A stretch of 64,000 nucleotides of DNA from Sabethes cyaneus (GCF_943734655.1 NC_071354.1:48414044-48478043); one strand, 5' to 3'. Counted from the stretch's first letter, positions 25,181-36,390 are shown. Translations and numbers: made by a program. The notes: a model not told the origin generated them from the letters alone.

Positions 25181-25310
25181 TAAACTTTTTTTGGAAGGCA
25201 CCCCCTAGCCCCCCTCCAGGAAAATTAACTAGCTACGCCAATGTCCCTCGCTATATGGCTCGTACCGCCACATCTCCTACACAGGTGGCTTCGGTCTGGC
25301 CCCTTACAGC

Positions 25311-25339
25311 TTACTTACTTACTTACTTACTTACTTATT
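25311..25339. repeat. (CTTA)n / (TAAG)n repeat inside R1 zinc-knuckle codons
   Basis: About seven units of CTTA interrupt the coding sequence of the first CCHC knuckle. TAAG is also the 3' tail unit of the RTE element ending at 34132, so this may be the remnant tail of a dead-on-arrival RTE insertion. Confidence 0.85.
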
Positions 25340-26218
25340 TGTGCCCTCTCTCAAAGCACCGGAAGCAGGCCCCCGGCTGCTGGAACACGCTCAGTGGGCA
25401 TAAGGACCATCCCACCTTCAGCTTAGCCACTTTCAAGGCTGCATTTGCGTCTACCAGTGGAAGTCTTATATTTGCTACCTGGGTTCCCGCCGGCTCCTTA
25501 CGCAGACGAACTGCCTCGGTAGTCACCACCACGTTACATTGCTCCTTGAGAGCTCATGCTAGTTCGCCAGCTTGAGGGATCTCGTCCAGGTTTTTCAGCT
25601 GGAGAGTCATCTAGGGCATTAGTGCGCGGATCTGTACGCTATTGCCAGCAGAACCCTTTTCAGTGGCATTCTTTTTGAGCTCAAGGGTCATGTGGCGAGA
25701 GCGGCGGATACTCCGCACATCCGCTCCAAGACCCTTCAACTGATCATCCCCTCTCATGGCCTTTAAAACTTTCGAATATTTCGGCTCCTCAGTTTTGAGG
25801 ATAAGGGCATCGCCTTTGCTCCTCTTTTTTCTGGCCACTTTCGGTGGAGTTCGATCCTCCTCTTTCTTCCTGGCCTTCTTCTGTTTGAAAACTTTCACTG
25901 GTTTTCGGACGCTAACAGCGTCTTGTTACCCCCAGTGGGTTCATCGGTTGGCTTACGACCCTTTGCTATCAGGCGCTTCTTCGGGCCCGTGGGGGTTTCT
26001 TCCTCTAGGGACTGCCTTGCGCGTTTGGTGGATGCCTTGTTGTCGTTGTTGCTCCGTAGTCGCGAGAGCCACGGTGTGGTCAGTCATTGACGGGCAGGCA
26101 TCCGTTTGCGCAGACCTCGATTCAAACGCCTTCTCGGTCTCTTTCTCTACCACTTTGACTCGCGCTTCGAGTTCGCTGTGCTCCTTCGTCGCAGCACGCA
26201 TGGTGCCCTGAAGCATGA

Positions 26219-26307
26219 AAAAAACCAAAGCCTGGGTGCTAATACCGTTATCGAAATTTGACCTTCTTTTTTTATACGACAGACTTCGCAACCAGCTGTT
26301 AGAATAC
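26219..26307 (-). mobile_element. 5'-truncated SINE inserted in R1 ORF1
   Basis: An 8-bp target duplication AAGCATGA lies at 26211-26218 and 26308-26315. On the minus strand the insert reads the SINE 3' half (tgttagaatac-side, aggtcaaatttcgataacgg) and ends in ggctttggtttttt. This shows that the SINE ends in a CTTTG/T-rich tail. Confidence 0.85.
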
Positions 26308-26611
26308 AAGCATGAGCAGACTTTGTTTCAGGTCCTTCGCTAGGGTGCTGCGACCTGCCGCGATCTCGATAATGGTATCGAGCTGATGAGACGCCGCTAC
26401 CACTTCTTAGCATGTCTCTCTTTCCTGACACTTCTTTTTTAGCGATGGGCGATGGATTGCAGTGTCTGGCGTAGATGCATTTGGAGCGACAGGTGTGCCA
26501 TTTCCCTCAAAAGTTATTATCAATCGTTTATAATGTACAGGAAGTAACTAGAATGATTTTGCCAGAAATTGAGATTGAATAATTGGATATATTTATTTTG
26601 TTAAATGCCCA

Positions 26612-26815
26612 GTCAGTTTCGAGGTACAATGGTGGTCTAACAAACCAGCCGTCGTATATTCAAATCTCGGTTAGGCGGTGCTAGCTAGATAGAGTCAGTA
26701 GGAACATTGCACTAGCCCCGTAATTGTTCTGTACTCCATCAGCCGGCTACGAAGTCTATTGGTAAAGAAGGGTCAAGTCTTAGAAAGGCATTAAAGCCCA
26801 AAGCTTTGCTTTTTT
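26612..26815 (+). repeat. SINE-like copy with tRNA-type head
   Basis: It contains tctaacaaaccagccgtcg, a B-box-like region (ttcaaatctcgg), gagtcagtagga, tcagccggctacgaagtct, gggtcaagtc and a terminal gctttgcttttttattttg. Its order matches the other copies. Confidence 0.8.
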
Positions 26816-26826
26816 ATTTTGTTAAA

Positions 26827-28413
26827 TAGGGTAAAGAACCGGTTTTAAGCAGTCTAAACGGGTCACTGATTGTTTTACCTTATTACAAGCGATGGGTTGA
26901 TTAAGTGGGGGATATCAGCATACCAATCTTCTTGCTATCTTTAGTTCTTCAAGCTGTTACCATTGGAAGACACTATTGTTGTGCTAAACTTTTGATTTTC
27001 CGCTTTAAAAGTTGGAGCGGTGGAACGCATTTTGATCAGTCCGAACATATTTTCACCCTCAAGGTGCCTTTTTAAGCAATCCTGAAATCTGAATTTTTTT
27101 ATGTCCCCGTAAAAAATCCCTCGAACTTTCCCCCTATTCAGTAAGTTCGCGTTCCTATCCGCGACCTACTAATCAGCATCTGATGCGTAATCGGCATAGC
27201 GTATCGGCAAAGATGCGTAAAATGCCATCTGTCTAAATTGTTTATCGGGGCATACACTCACCGCACCGTTCGGCAAACGGTATTCGTCGTCTCTTTTATT
27301 CTCTAGTGTTCTTATGGGAAACTGCGAGTTTGACGTCTCACTCGCTGTTCATAAGGATGGTGGGAGAACAAAAGAGGTAAACATAGCAGTACGCACGGTC
27401 CGACTCAGAACAGTGTTGTCAAAGCAAATAACATTGAAACACATCGTTGCTTCATTAAATCACTGAGAAAATCTTCAAAAATTATTGAAAAAGCTGTCTT
27501 TTCTGTTGTTTTTAATAAAGAAAAATTAATTATGAACATACATTTCTCTTGAAAGTATTGAATCACGTTTTCACCATTGGAGGTTTCAGTTAATTTCAAA
27601 CCTATAATTCTTATTTCCAGAACCGAAACAGTTTCTTGGCAACACGATAGTTTATCAGTTTTGCTGCAGCTGCTGCTACTGGTGAACAGGTTCCGTCAAT
27701 TCAGAATTTGTTTTCAGTTTTATTATACAATAATAAAACTTTCGGCTAGAGACAAAGCCTTAGATAATAGAAAAAAAGAGAGTGAATAATATGGTATGTG
27801 ACAATTGAGTGCTTGACTTTTAGAGTGGTTGTAATCAGTGCTGAAAAATGTGATGGATTCGTTAGTAGCGAGGTGGCGATTGCCTTCAGCAGCTGAAAAA
27901 TGTACGTTTTTGGTCAACAATTTTTAATTCATCAAATTTCTTGTCGGAAACCCAGTAAATTGTGTTTGTGTGAATCAAATGTATGGTTAAGTGATTTGTG
28001 AAGATGATCCTATCAAAAGATTTTGAAAATATGAATAAAAAAGTGCATTTTCGGCTCATTTATTTTGAACTGATTAAAATAGGTAACATATTTTTTTTTG
28101 CATTAACTTTGATTTATTCAACTATTGATTTTTAATACATTTGATATTGACAAAGCGAGGGATTCAACATAATGTTTTTCAGCTCTAAATTTTTGGTAGT
28201 TACTGGTAAGTGTTCACCTGATTTCTTTTTTTATCGATAATTTACATATTAATGCTGAGCATTAGGGTTTTTAATTATTAAATAAAATCCTACCTACTTA
28301 AATATAAAGCTCGCGGATGAGCACGGCATCAGAACACAATGCACTGTTTTTAATTTTATCTGCTTGAGAAGCAATGGTGTCAAAATAGGTAACACTGCTC
28401 GTTCCTTACCCTA
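26827..28413. mobile_element. Putative TIR element with TA target site
   Basis: The left end TAGGGTAAAGAACC (26827-26840) and right end, read as its complement TAGGGTAAGGAAC, are inverted repeats with one mismatch in 13 bases. No transposase frame is seen in the 1.6-kb body. The short TIR makes this a moderate call. Confidence 0.45.
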
Positions 28414-30724
28414 ATTTCATAACAAATTCAAAAAGAATCCAAAACTTGCAAAATTCCAATGGCGATGACGCGTTGATTACATCCACCTATCGATTACACC
28501 ACCTATATATAGTATTATAAAAACCGTCCGAAGTACGGGTCACTTGGTTGGAAAGCAGTTTTATCAGAAGGTTCTAATGGAGCTCATAGTTCTATAAACG
28601 GTTTAATGAAATTGGTCATGAGAACCACTAGAGGAACGCAATCAAACTAAAATTGCTGCTGCTGGGGATGTCAAATATAGATGCTTTGAAAAGTTGTAAA
28701 ACCAGCGGTTTGGCAAAATTTATCCCCTGCGAGATTTGCGTGGTAATATTCCGTTTTGTTCGTAGGCATTACGCTCAATCATCGTTCTAAATCACCTGCA
28801 ACATCTAAAGCCGTAGGTCCCCTGTAAAAATCATCCTTCAAATATACTGTGTCAGGTCGTCGCTTCTGTTGCAATCGTAAATCTTGATCCAACACTTCAA
28901 CAGCCTCTTTGTGGCTTCATGAAGAGTTTGCCCACTAAAATTTTACAACCCCGTTATCATATATTCTAAAACCCGACAAAACGATAATAGCCACCCATCG
29001 ACTGTTGGCCGGGACACTCGTGTTTTTTGTTTAAACTTCTACGGGTGATTGCTCTGGGACACACCTGATTACCCTTTTTCTGCTCCCTGTGCGACAATCG
29101 AGCAGAGGGTATCAATAAGTTATCGCCGTTCAATTGCTGTATTCGCGCCCTTTCCGGCAAAGAAAAACATCATCCCTATTCTCGCATTTGGCATCCATAA
29201 CCATAACACATAAATAAAACCACCGCCAAGCATCTTTAACACATCATTACGGCAACACCCTCGACATCAATTCGTCCAATCTACCTCTCTATCTACATAT
29301 GCTGTACGACGCCATACAATACAAGCCACATACGACCGAGGCACACCATTTACCGCCCAACTCCAAACGTGCTTCGTTCGTGCTCGCGCCACGCCGGCAT
29401 CCTTCATCCACCCCCTTTTGCATCCCAACAGGCAACGCAGCATCAGCAACATCACCAACCAATTCGACCCCGCTTTCTGAGCCTCACTAAAAGAGTCCTA
29501 AACAGCGAGAAACTGTTGTCGTTCGTTTGCATCCTCTTCGGCGGCCGCGCTCTCTATAGCCTGTGTCGGTTGACTCACAGCTCAGCTCAGCAGCCAAACC
29601 GGTATAAACATCAAATTTTACGATATTGTTATATAATTTCATCATTTTCTTACCACTCAGTAGCACAAGTAGCATCATCATCAACAATCCACCCACATAT
29701 GCTGGCTGGCTGGTTCGCTGGCTGGCACGGCCAGCGTCGAGAGTGTCATCCTTTCTGATTCCTTATCGAGTTCTTACCGTCGGTCGTAGGCTGCGTTGCA
29801 TCCAGGTTATGTTTCGGTTTTCGGTTTATGCGAATGGCTACTTTGATGACATAAAAACTAAGTCGAAGGTCGTAAAACGCACATGTCATTTCGAGCTGCA
29901 ACGCAGCTCAGGTAAGGCCAATAAAGCAAGCATCTGAACTAACAACTGCGATCAGCTTTGCTGATCTTTATCTTCTACGCCCGAAGCTGGCGGCGTCAAT
30001 TGAACCGAGTTGTAGATTGCAATCGCTAGGTCTAGCTGGTAGACAATAGCGACGATTGGCTCGTGTTCACCTTTCGCTTCAGGGAACGAGTTTCTGATGA
30101 ACCTCCGTGCTCGATTGAAAGTTTTCTTTTGTGACAATACACTAAGACAAAGTTTGAAGAAATCCTTTCGGAGATCAATCTTTTTGCATCATTAGTTAGA
30201 AGTTTCACAATGTTTACTTTGTAATTACATCTAACTGTTTGCTGCAGCACGAGGAATGGATTAGCCCGAAGGTGTATGTGCCTGGCCGATTGTCTGGTGA
30301 CAGAAAGGAAATGTACCTGGTCGGGAAATTCGATACACTCCAATTGAAGCGTGCGTTTTGCATTTTGCTGCTGGAAGGTTTTATCATTTCTAAGTGGAAG
30401 TAGACTAAGAAAAAAATGCTGACACATGAAAAATGCTACCATTTATTATATTATTTTCACTAAATTACGTTTGAAGTGTATAAAATGGCAGTAAGCATTT
30501 GTTGTCATCATGCACGCTGACATTGAAAATCTCGGACTATACGCTCATAAGCATAAATAAGGCTACATTGTTGAATCATCTGTCTGAATCTATAAAGTTT
30601 TCTCAGCAACCAAGGAAAATTATTACATGGAAAATAGTTTTCCGCAAAACTTTCCATAGCAGCAGAAAACTTCTAATCAAACTTACCCTACGCTACGGAA
30701 ATTTTCAAGAATTTTTAGAAAGAT
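28414..30724. other. Unassigned 2.3-kb region
   Basis: Open frames at 29299-29758 (plus) and 30032-30442 (minus) are of ordinary composition but have no recognised domains. The segment 29300-29600 is GC-richer than its surroundings and could be near a promoter or exon. No repeat match to the rest of the window was noticed. Confidence 0.35.
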
Positions 30725-30840
30725 TAAGAACGTTTCGAACGTCTGTCCACCAAGGAGGTGCGGCTCAAACAGCGTCTGTTCTCCATGTTAGGGGCGGCTG
30801 ATTATTATACTCGTCCTTATGCCAGCAGGGACTCTAAACA

Positions 30841-32754
30841 GTGCTGTGCACGATGGTCCTCCGGCGAGACAGGGGGTTAGGGGCAGGCCCAACAAGCCGC
30901 CCTGGAAAACTAAAAGTTACCAACAACGAAGAAGAAAATAGGGAACGGAACAATCGGCGTCGACCCACGCGACGAAATAAGGACTACGATTGGAAACTCG
31001 GGACATGGAATTGCAAATCGCTCGGCTTCCCGGGTTGCGATAGGATAATATATGATGAATTACATCCCCGAATCTTCGAAGTCGTAGCACTGCAGGAACT
31101 TTGCTGGACAGGACAGAAGGTATGGAAAAGCGGGCATCGAGCGGCTACTTTCTACCAGAGCTGTGGCACCACCAACGAGCTGGGAACCGGCTTTATAGTA
31201 CTGGGAAAGATGCGCCAGCGTGTGATTGGTTGGCAACCGATCAACGCAAGGATGTGCAAGTTGAGGATTAAGGGCCGTTTCTTCAATTACAGTATCATCA
31301 ATGTGCATTGCCCACACGAAGGGAGACCCGATGATGAGAAGGAGGCGTTCTATGCGCAGCTGGAGCAGGTGTATGATGGCTGTCCGCGACGGGACGTGAA
31401 AATCGTCATCAGTGACATGAACGCGCAGGTAGGACGGGAAGCTATATATAGACCGGTAATCGGGCCAAACAGCCTGCATGCCGCAACGAACGACAACGGC
31501 CAACGATGCGTAAATTTTGCAGCCTCCCGCGGAATGGTAGTCCGAAGTACCTTCTTCCCCCGCAAAGATATCCACAAGGCCACCTGGAGATCACCAGACC
31601 AACGAATAGAAAACCAAATTGACCATATTCTAATCGACGGTAAATTCTTCTCTGATGTTATAAACGTTCGCACCTACCGCAGTGCGAATATAGATTCGGA
31701 TCATTTCCTAGTTGCAATTTGCATGCGCTCAAAACTCTCGACGGTGCATAACACGCGTCGAAGTCGTACGCCGCGACCCAACATCGAGCAGCTACGAGTC
31801 ACCGGAGTTGCCCAGGAATACGCGCGGCAGCTGGAAGCAGCGCTACCAACGGAAGAGCAACTTGGCGCAGCAACTCTTGAAGATGGTTGGAAAGGCATTA
31901 AGACCGCCATCGGTAGCACTGCACTAGCCGCACTAGGTACAATGAATCCGAACCGAAGAAACGATTGGTTCGACGGCGAATGCGAGCAATTAGTGCAGGA
32001 GAAGAATGCAGCACGTACGAGGATGCTGCAACACCGTACGAGGGCGAATGTGGATCGATATAAACAAGCACGGAACAGGCAAAACTCGGTTTTCCGGAGG
32101 AAAAAGCCCCAACAGGAAGATCGGGATCGCGAGGCGATGGAAGAACTGTACCGTGCTAACGATAAAAGGAGGTTCTACGAGAAGTTAAACCGCTCGCGCA
32201 AAGGCCATGTGCCGCAGGCCGATATGTGTCGAGACTCAGACGATAATCTTCTCACGAACGAACGTGAGGTGATCGAGAGGTGGAAGCAGTATTATGACGA
32301 GCACCTTAACAGCGATGTAGCTGAACATGGAGGTGACGATATGGCAATAGATCTTGGAGCACATGCAGAAGACGACAGAATACCAGCCCCTGACCTCCAG
32401 GAAGTAGCAGAAGAGATCGGTCGGCTGAAGAACAATAAAGCGGCTGGGGCTGATCAGCTACCCGGCGAGCTGCTGAAATACGGTGGTGACGCACTGGCTA
32501 GAGCGCTGCACTGGGTCATTGTCAAGATTTGGGAGGATGAGCTACTACCGGAGGAGTGGACGGAAGGCATCGTGTGTCCGATCTACAAAAAGGGCGACAA
32601 GTTGGATTGTTGCAACTACCGCGCAATCACACTGTTGAACACCAAGGAAAGGAAACCATGGATTCAATTATTAAATTTATTCAAAACTCGGATGAAATAT
32701 AATTTCAGAGTGAATTGTTTACACTGTGTAAGTTTCTTCGACGGTTTAACATAA
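30841..32754 (+). pseudogene. RTE endonuclease and N-terminal reverse transcriptase
   Basis: The protein would nick target DNA with its apurinic-type endonuclease and copy its RNA there. Endonuclease landmarks are GTWNCKSL (Asn57), ALQELCW (Glu86), SDMNAQVG (Asp192 and Asn194) and SDHFLVA (Asp287-His288); all catalytic residues appear present. The reverse transcriptase begins around residue 500 with PAPDLQEVAEEIGRLKNNKA, then WTEGIVCPIYKKGDKLDC and NYRAITLLN. Homology ends at about 32640; the last 38 or so residues before the stop are read from inserted DNA. The Met at 30841 is the first in the frame, but a start at 30853 (MVLRR) is equally possible. Confidence 0.9.
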
Positions 32755-33171
32755 GTTATAACATCCCAGTAAACCATTTGGTTTGTATATCTCAATTGCA
32801 ACTGAGGTATACGAAATCATATCTGAACGAAAAAGTTATATTTCACGCCATATAAGAACATATATGTACCAAAGTGGAGGCGATATACGTGCGAAAACTT
32901 TGACAACTATTTGTAATTCTATTTTGCGTAGTTTTTATAACACGCAACTAAATACTCCTGAATATATGATTAAGATATAGTCAAATATTGCAATTGTCTA
33001 TACTGCTTTATAATTCACAGTCATGAATTGTATATGAAGACACGCACGACTGCAAAACAACTTATTGTTCACTTCGGTTTGACATACTCTAATCATTATG
33101 CAATTCCAATGTGAAATTGACATGAAAACGATTTAATGTGAACTTTTTATTACGATTTTGTGTTATCTGGG
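32641..33171. other. AT-rich insert replacing the RTE reverse transcriptase core
   Basis: About 530 bases of non-coding AT-rich DNA lie between LLN and SRRGLRQGD. CCCAG at 32765-32769 and CTGGG at 33167-33171 could be the tips of an inverted repeat (CCCAGTAAACC against CCCAGATAAC), and the right one abuts the resumption of homology exactly. The first 124 bases are then unexplained. There is no target duplication, and roughly 110 codons of reverse transcriptase are gone. It is therefore a replacement, not an intron or a simple insertion. Confidence 0.7.
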
Positions 33172-34119
33172 TTTGGATCTCGAAGAGGGTTACGGCAAGG
33201 TGATGGGCTTTCATGTTTGCTGTTTAACATCGCTTTGGAGGGTGTGATAAGAAGAGCGGGTATAGACACGAGTGGCACGATATTCACGAAGTCCGTCCAG
33301 CTTCTTGGTTTCGCCGACGACGTTGACATCATTACACGTACCTTTGAGAGGATGGCGGAAACGTACATCGGACTGAAAGCTGAAGCCAAACGGATAGGAC
33401 TTGTCATTAATGTATCGAAAACAAAATACATGAAAGGAAGAGGTTCTAAAGAAGTGAATGCTGACCTCCCTCCCCGGATTCATTTAGACGGTGATGAAAT
33501 CGAGGTGGTAGAAGAGTTCGTGTATCTGGGCTCACTGGTTACCGCAGACAACGACACCAGCAGAGAAATACAAAGACGCATTATGGCAGGAAATCGTGCC
33601 TACTTTGAACTCCGTAGGACGCTGCGATCGAACAAAATTCGCCACCGCACGAAGTTAACAATCTGCAAGACGCTGATTAGACCGGTAGTCCTTTACGGCC
33701 ATGAGACATGGACTATGCTCGCGGAGGACCAACGCGCCCTTAGTGTTTTCGAACGGAAGGTGTTGCGCACCATCTACGGCGGAGTGCAGATGGAAGACGG
33801 AACGTGGAGGAGACGAATGAACCATGAATTGCATCAGCTGCTTAGGGAACCACCCATCGCTGCCACCGCAAAAATCGGTCGCCTGCGATGGGCTGGACAT
33901 GTCGTGAGGATGTCGGACGACTGCCCGGTTAAAAAAGTTCTCAATAACGATCCGACTGGAACGAGACGGCGGGGCGCGCAGCGAGCAAGATGGATCGATC
34001 AAGTGGAAGGCGACCTGCGGACCCTACGTAGACTACGTGGCTGGCGAATTGCGGCCATGGACCGAGTAGAATGGAGACGACTTCTTCGTACAGCAGAGGA
34101 AACCACGGCCTGGAGCTGA
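33160..34119 (+). pseudogene. RTE reverse transcriptase catalytic and C-terminal part
   Basis: From SRRGLRQGDGLSCLLFNIAL the homology resumes. LLGFADDVDII holds the FADD catalytic pair (residues 51-54 of this frame). Then follow DGDEIEVVEEFVYLGSLVT, a thumb-like LYGHETWTMLAEDQRALSVF, and the C-terminal RLRWAGHVVRMSDDC and RWIDQVEGDLRTLRRLRGW blocks typical of RTE proteins. The first seven codons belong to the insert. The stop lies 13 bases before the tandem 3' tail, as expected for an RTE with almost no 3' untranslated region. Confidence 0.9.
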
Positions 34120-34242
34120 TTAAGTAAGTAAGTAAGAACGTTTCAATCATATCGTGCACTAATGCATGTATATTTATTTTGATTCCACTGTATCTTGAAA
34201 TTTTATTACTAGATGCGCCACTACTGGTACGCTTACACTAAA

Positions 34243-34427
34243 AAAAGCAAAGCACAGGTGCTATATTTCGTTATCGAAACTTGACAATCTGTTCTATTCA
34301 TGCGACACACTTCGCACCAACTGTTAGAGTACAGGACAATGGCGGGACTAGTTCTTCGATCGAATTGACTAACATCCTTTTCCAGCCGAGGTTCGTGCAC
34401 ACGACGACTAACTTGTAAGACTAGCGT
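34243..34427 (-). repeat. SINE-like copy, minus strand
   Basis: Read in reverse it contains gtcgtcgtgtgcacgaacctc, cggctggaaaaggatgttag, ctctaacagttggtgcgaag, tcaagtttcgataacg and a terminal gctttgctttttt. It has the same order as the other copies. It lies 100 bases past the RTE element. Confidence 0.8.
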
Positions 34428-34779
34428 CCCAACAAACATTTTTGTTGAATAACACATTAACAAGCGCTTGTTTACTGGATATTAGCTACATAATGGCTGA
34501 ATAAACTTCTTTTCAAATAAAATGTTTGTTGGGGCCGTACCGCGAGCCCAACCGAGAGGCTTACCCTACTACCTAAAAAAATTCTTGTCTCAGGAACCAA
34601 GCATGTAGTAAAGCAAATATTTTTTAATAAAAATGTAAGTAACTTTTTGCTAGCAATTCTTAAAAAATATTATTTGGAAAAGCTTTCAAATAATTTTTCA
34701 CCGTGAAGGAAAACTTCAATGAAAAGTCGAAAGAACTATGTCCTGCCACATGGAAATGTTTTAAAATATTTTGTTTATA
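34428..34779. other. Unassigned AT-rich sequence
   Basis: No recognisable feature is present. Confidence 0.4.
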
Positions 34780-35001
34780 CCTGGAATTAAATGAAAAGAA
34801 AACTTAGCCAATTCAATTATACTATGTATATTTATTCTTGGCAGATACGTATTTCGCCAACGACTTGCAGGCTTCCTCAGTGTCAGCTCGAAAACAGACA
34901 CTGAGGAAGCCGGCAAGTCGCTGGCGAAATACGTATCTGCCAAGAATAAATATACATAGTAGAATTGAATTGGATAAGTTTTCTTTTTATTTAATTCCAG
35001 G
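34780..35001. repeat. Foldback copy 2 of the CTGAGGAAGCC/GGCGAAA repeat
   Basis: Two 105-bp arms (34780-34884 and 34897-35001) are near-perfect inverted copies around a 12-base loop. Each arm holds gacactgaggaagcc, ctggcgaaatacgtatctgc, an aataaatatacatagt run and attccagg at its outer end. The sequence to the right (cgtattcttctaatacactc, caaaaacttcagtc) matches the flank of the copies at 2.1 and 45.1 kb. Confidence 0.9.
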
Positions 35002-36104
35002 ATTCGTATTCTTCTAATACACTCCAAAAACTTCAGTCAATTTTGTTAATATTTTTAATGTGCTAATGTGGTAACTAGTAATGTTTTTTTAACATTTTCT
35101 GTGAATGCCCGCAATTTTTTTCACGGAGTTATTAATTCATGTCTTTCCCAAACATTAAATTTTTCTTAGACCTTTGCCACGATGATTTTTGTTTTTGTTT
35201 CTTGCTGAAATTAGCGATTTTCAATTATTTTTTCCGAGGACGCTTCGGAGAGATCTCCTGACGGAAATTGATTTTTTTTGTAGACAAAATATAGTACATT
35301 TCTATGGATGTTATTGGTTTGCTGAACGTTACCCGAAATTGAAAGAAAAATTGAATAGCGCGAATTTTTTTTTCTTTAATATGTCATTACTCATTAAATA
35401 TGCGTCCTACCGACAAATAGTCTTCACAGAAAATGTATATTTTAACATACTGAATAACTTTGTTAAACATTTGAAAGCAATAAAAAAAATCGTATGCAAA
35501 GTTATTGAGCAGAATTGATTTTTAAGTGCTTATTTTAAACACATCCTTATATTTCGCAACCAGTAAGAGAACGATAGTTACTATATACAGTGAAGTTGCT
35601 TATTTTAAGATGTTCTACAACTTTTTGAAGCCAATTTTCAAAAACAAAAATTTCTATCACCCTAATAGGTGAATTCACGGTCATTCAAATAGTACTGAAA
35701 AATGCGCTATATTTTATTAACAAACTTCTCCAAAAGCACCACCCCTGAAAAATTACGCATTTTCTACTCAATTGCTAATACCCGCTTTTTTGCGATTTTG
35801 GACCACTGTGCACTCCAAGGCCTGGATGCCAAATCCAGCCAAAATTGCACGAAACAGTCTTGTTATTAGAAACACTCATTCACGTAAATTTCCTAACTGA
35901 CGGTCCCAGTTGCAATGAAAATTCCGCTTTCCAAGCCCCTAGTATAGATAGCCTGCGAACCAGATATTTCTTATCGAACTTCGACAGTTTCATACACTTG
36001 AAAATGTCTGTCACTGTTTCTTTTCTGTTTGCGTTATGAAATTACGACTGAGGAAGGTATTTAAAGTCCGTCTTCATACATTATCGCGATTAGGAGTCAC
36101 TACT
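35002..36104. other. AT-rich sequence with a repeat shared with 43.1 kb
   Basis: The block 35690-35815 (acaaacttctccaaaagcac, ttttttgcgattttgg, ccactgtgcac) resembles 43085-43195, so it belongs to the same repeat family. The rest is unassigned. Confidence 0.5.
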
Positions 36105-36390
36105 CTACTTACTTTTTCGGCTTAACCGCTTATCAAATCCGAGTCAAATGTAGAAGCCGTCTCCACGCTAGTCTGTCCACTGTCCAATTGCCCCTGACAC
36201 CCGCTGTTCTAGCATCCTCAGCGTTCATCAAACGGGTACGGGGTCTATCTCGAAGTCAGTCGGGTTCTATGCTGAATATGATTTTCGCTGGTCTCCCAGC
36301 CGGCATCCTTGCTACGTGGTCAACCCACTGTAACATGCCGAGTGCCAAAAACACCAAGAGTATCAGCAAGAGCAAGCATCGAAATTAAAA
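36105..36390 (-). pseudogene. RTE-clade C-terminal fragment
   Basis: On the minus strand it reads QWVDHVARMPAGRPAKIIFS, then RDRPRTRLMNAEDAR and NWTVDRLAWRR. This is the C-terminal block of an RTE protein, of a subfamily different from the 30.7-kb copy. It ends in a degraded TAAG-type tail (cttactttttcggcttaa on the plus strand). Confidence 0.7.

Larger units (their letters stand above)
24344..25243. mobile_element. Non-autonomous hAT-like element, 900 bp, in R1 ORF1
   Basis: The perfect 15-bp terminal inverted repeat CATTGGCGTAGCTAG lies at 24344-24358 and its complement at 25229-25243. The element is flanked by an exact 8-bp duplication, TCCCTCGC, at 24336-24343 and 25244-25251. An 8-bp target site and CA-starting TIR are typical of the hAT superfamily; the assignment is inferred from these because there is no transposase. 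Removing it restores the reading frame across ARDC in the R1 zinc knuckle. It carries a Harbinger-like MITE and an RTE fragment. Confidence 0.9.
24270..26480 (-). pseudogene. R1-clade ORF1 (gag-like) pseudogene
   Basis: ORF1 proteins of R1-clade LINEs bind element RNA. Pieces seen on the minus strand are an N-terminal GKRDMLRSGSGVSSARYHY block, a charged region with LEARVKVVEKETEKAFESRS, a lysine-rich KKARKKEEDRTPPKVARKK block, and a C-terminal region with NVVVTTEAVRLRKEPAGTQV. Three CCHC-type knuckles follow: CFRC-ERGHK-(repeat)-CKG, CRRCGGTSHIARDC and CLICIG. The first knuckle is split by TAAG repeats between its His and last Cys. The second is split by the hAT-like element before its last Cys. 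Frameshifts and the SINE insertion complete the inactivation. Confidence 0.8.
22740..26505 (-). mobile_element. R1-clade LINE, defective and interrupted
   Basis: Read on the minus strand, this starts with a gag-like ORF1 (about 26505 downward), zinc knuckles at about 25.4-24.3 kb, then a reverse transcriptase ORF2 to about 22764. The endonuclease domain expected between ORF1 and the reverse transcriptase is absent. ORF1 is broken by a SINE (26219-26307), a (CTTA)n stretch (25311-25339) and a hAT-like element (24344-25243). The flanks are not 28S rDNA, so this is a dispersed R1-clade family rather than a canonical R1. Confidence 0.85.
30737..34132 (+). mobile_element. RTE-clade LINE with target duplication, RT core replaced
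   Basis: The element is bounded by the direct repeat TAAGAACGTTTC at 30725-30736 and 34133-34144, and its 3' end is TAAGTAAGTAAG. Short tandem 3' tails of this sort are usual for RTE LINEs. It carries one endonuclease/reverse transcriptase frame, now in two parts (30841-32754 and 33160-34119). Between about 32641 and 33171 the expected central reverse transcriptase region is missing and AT-rich DNA takes its place, so the copy cannot move by itself. Apart from that, the two frames have no other stops, which suggests a recent insertion. Confidence 0.88.

Noticed and set aside
31060..31919. Minus-strand frames of up to 171 codons opposite the RTE endonuclease
   Set aside because: They are shadows of the plus-strand frame, which has all the catalytic motifs.
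32641..33171. Intron interrupting the RTE reverse transcriptase
   Set aside because: Joining the flanks does not restore the protein, because about 110 codons are missing, so it is a replacement.
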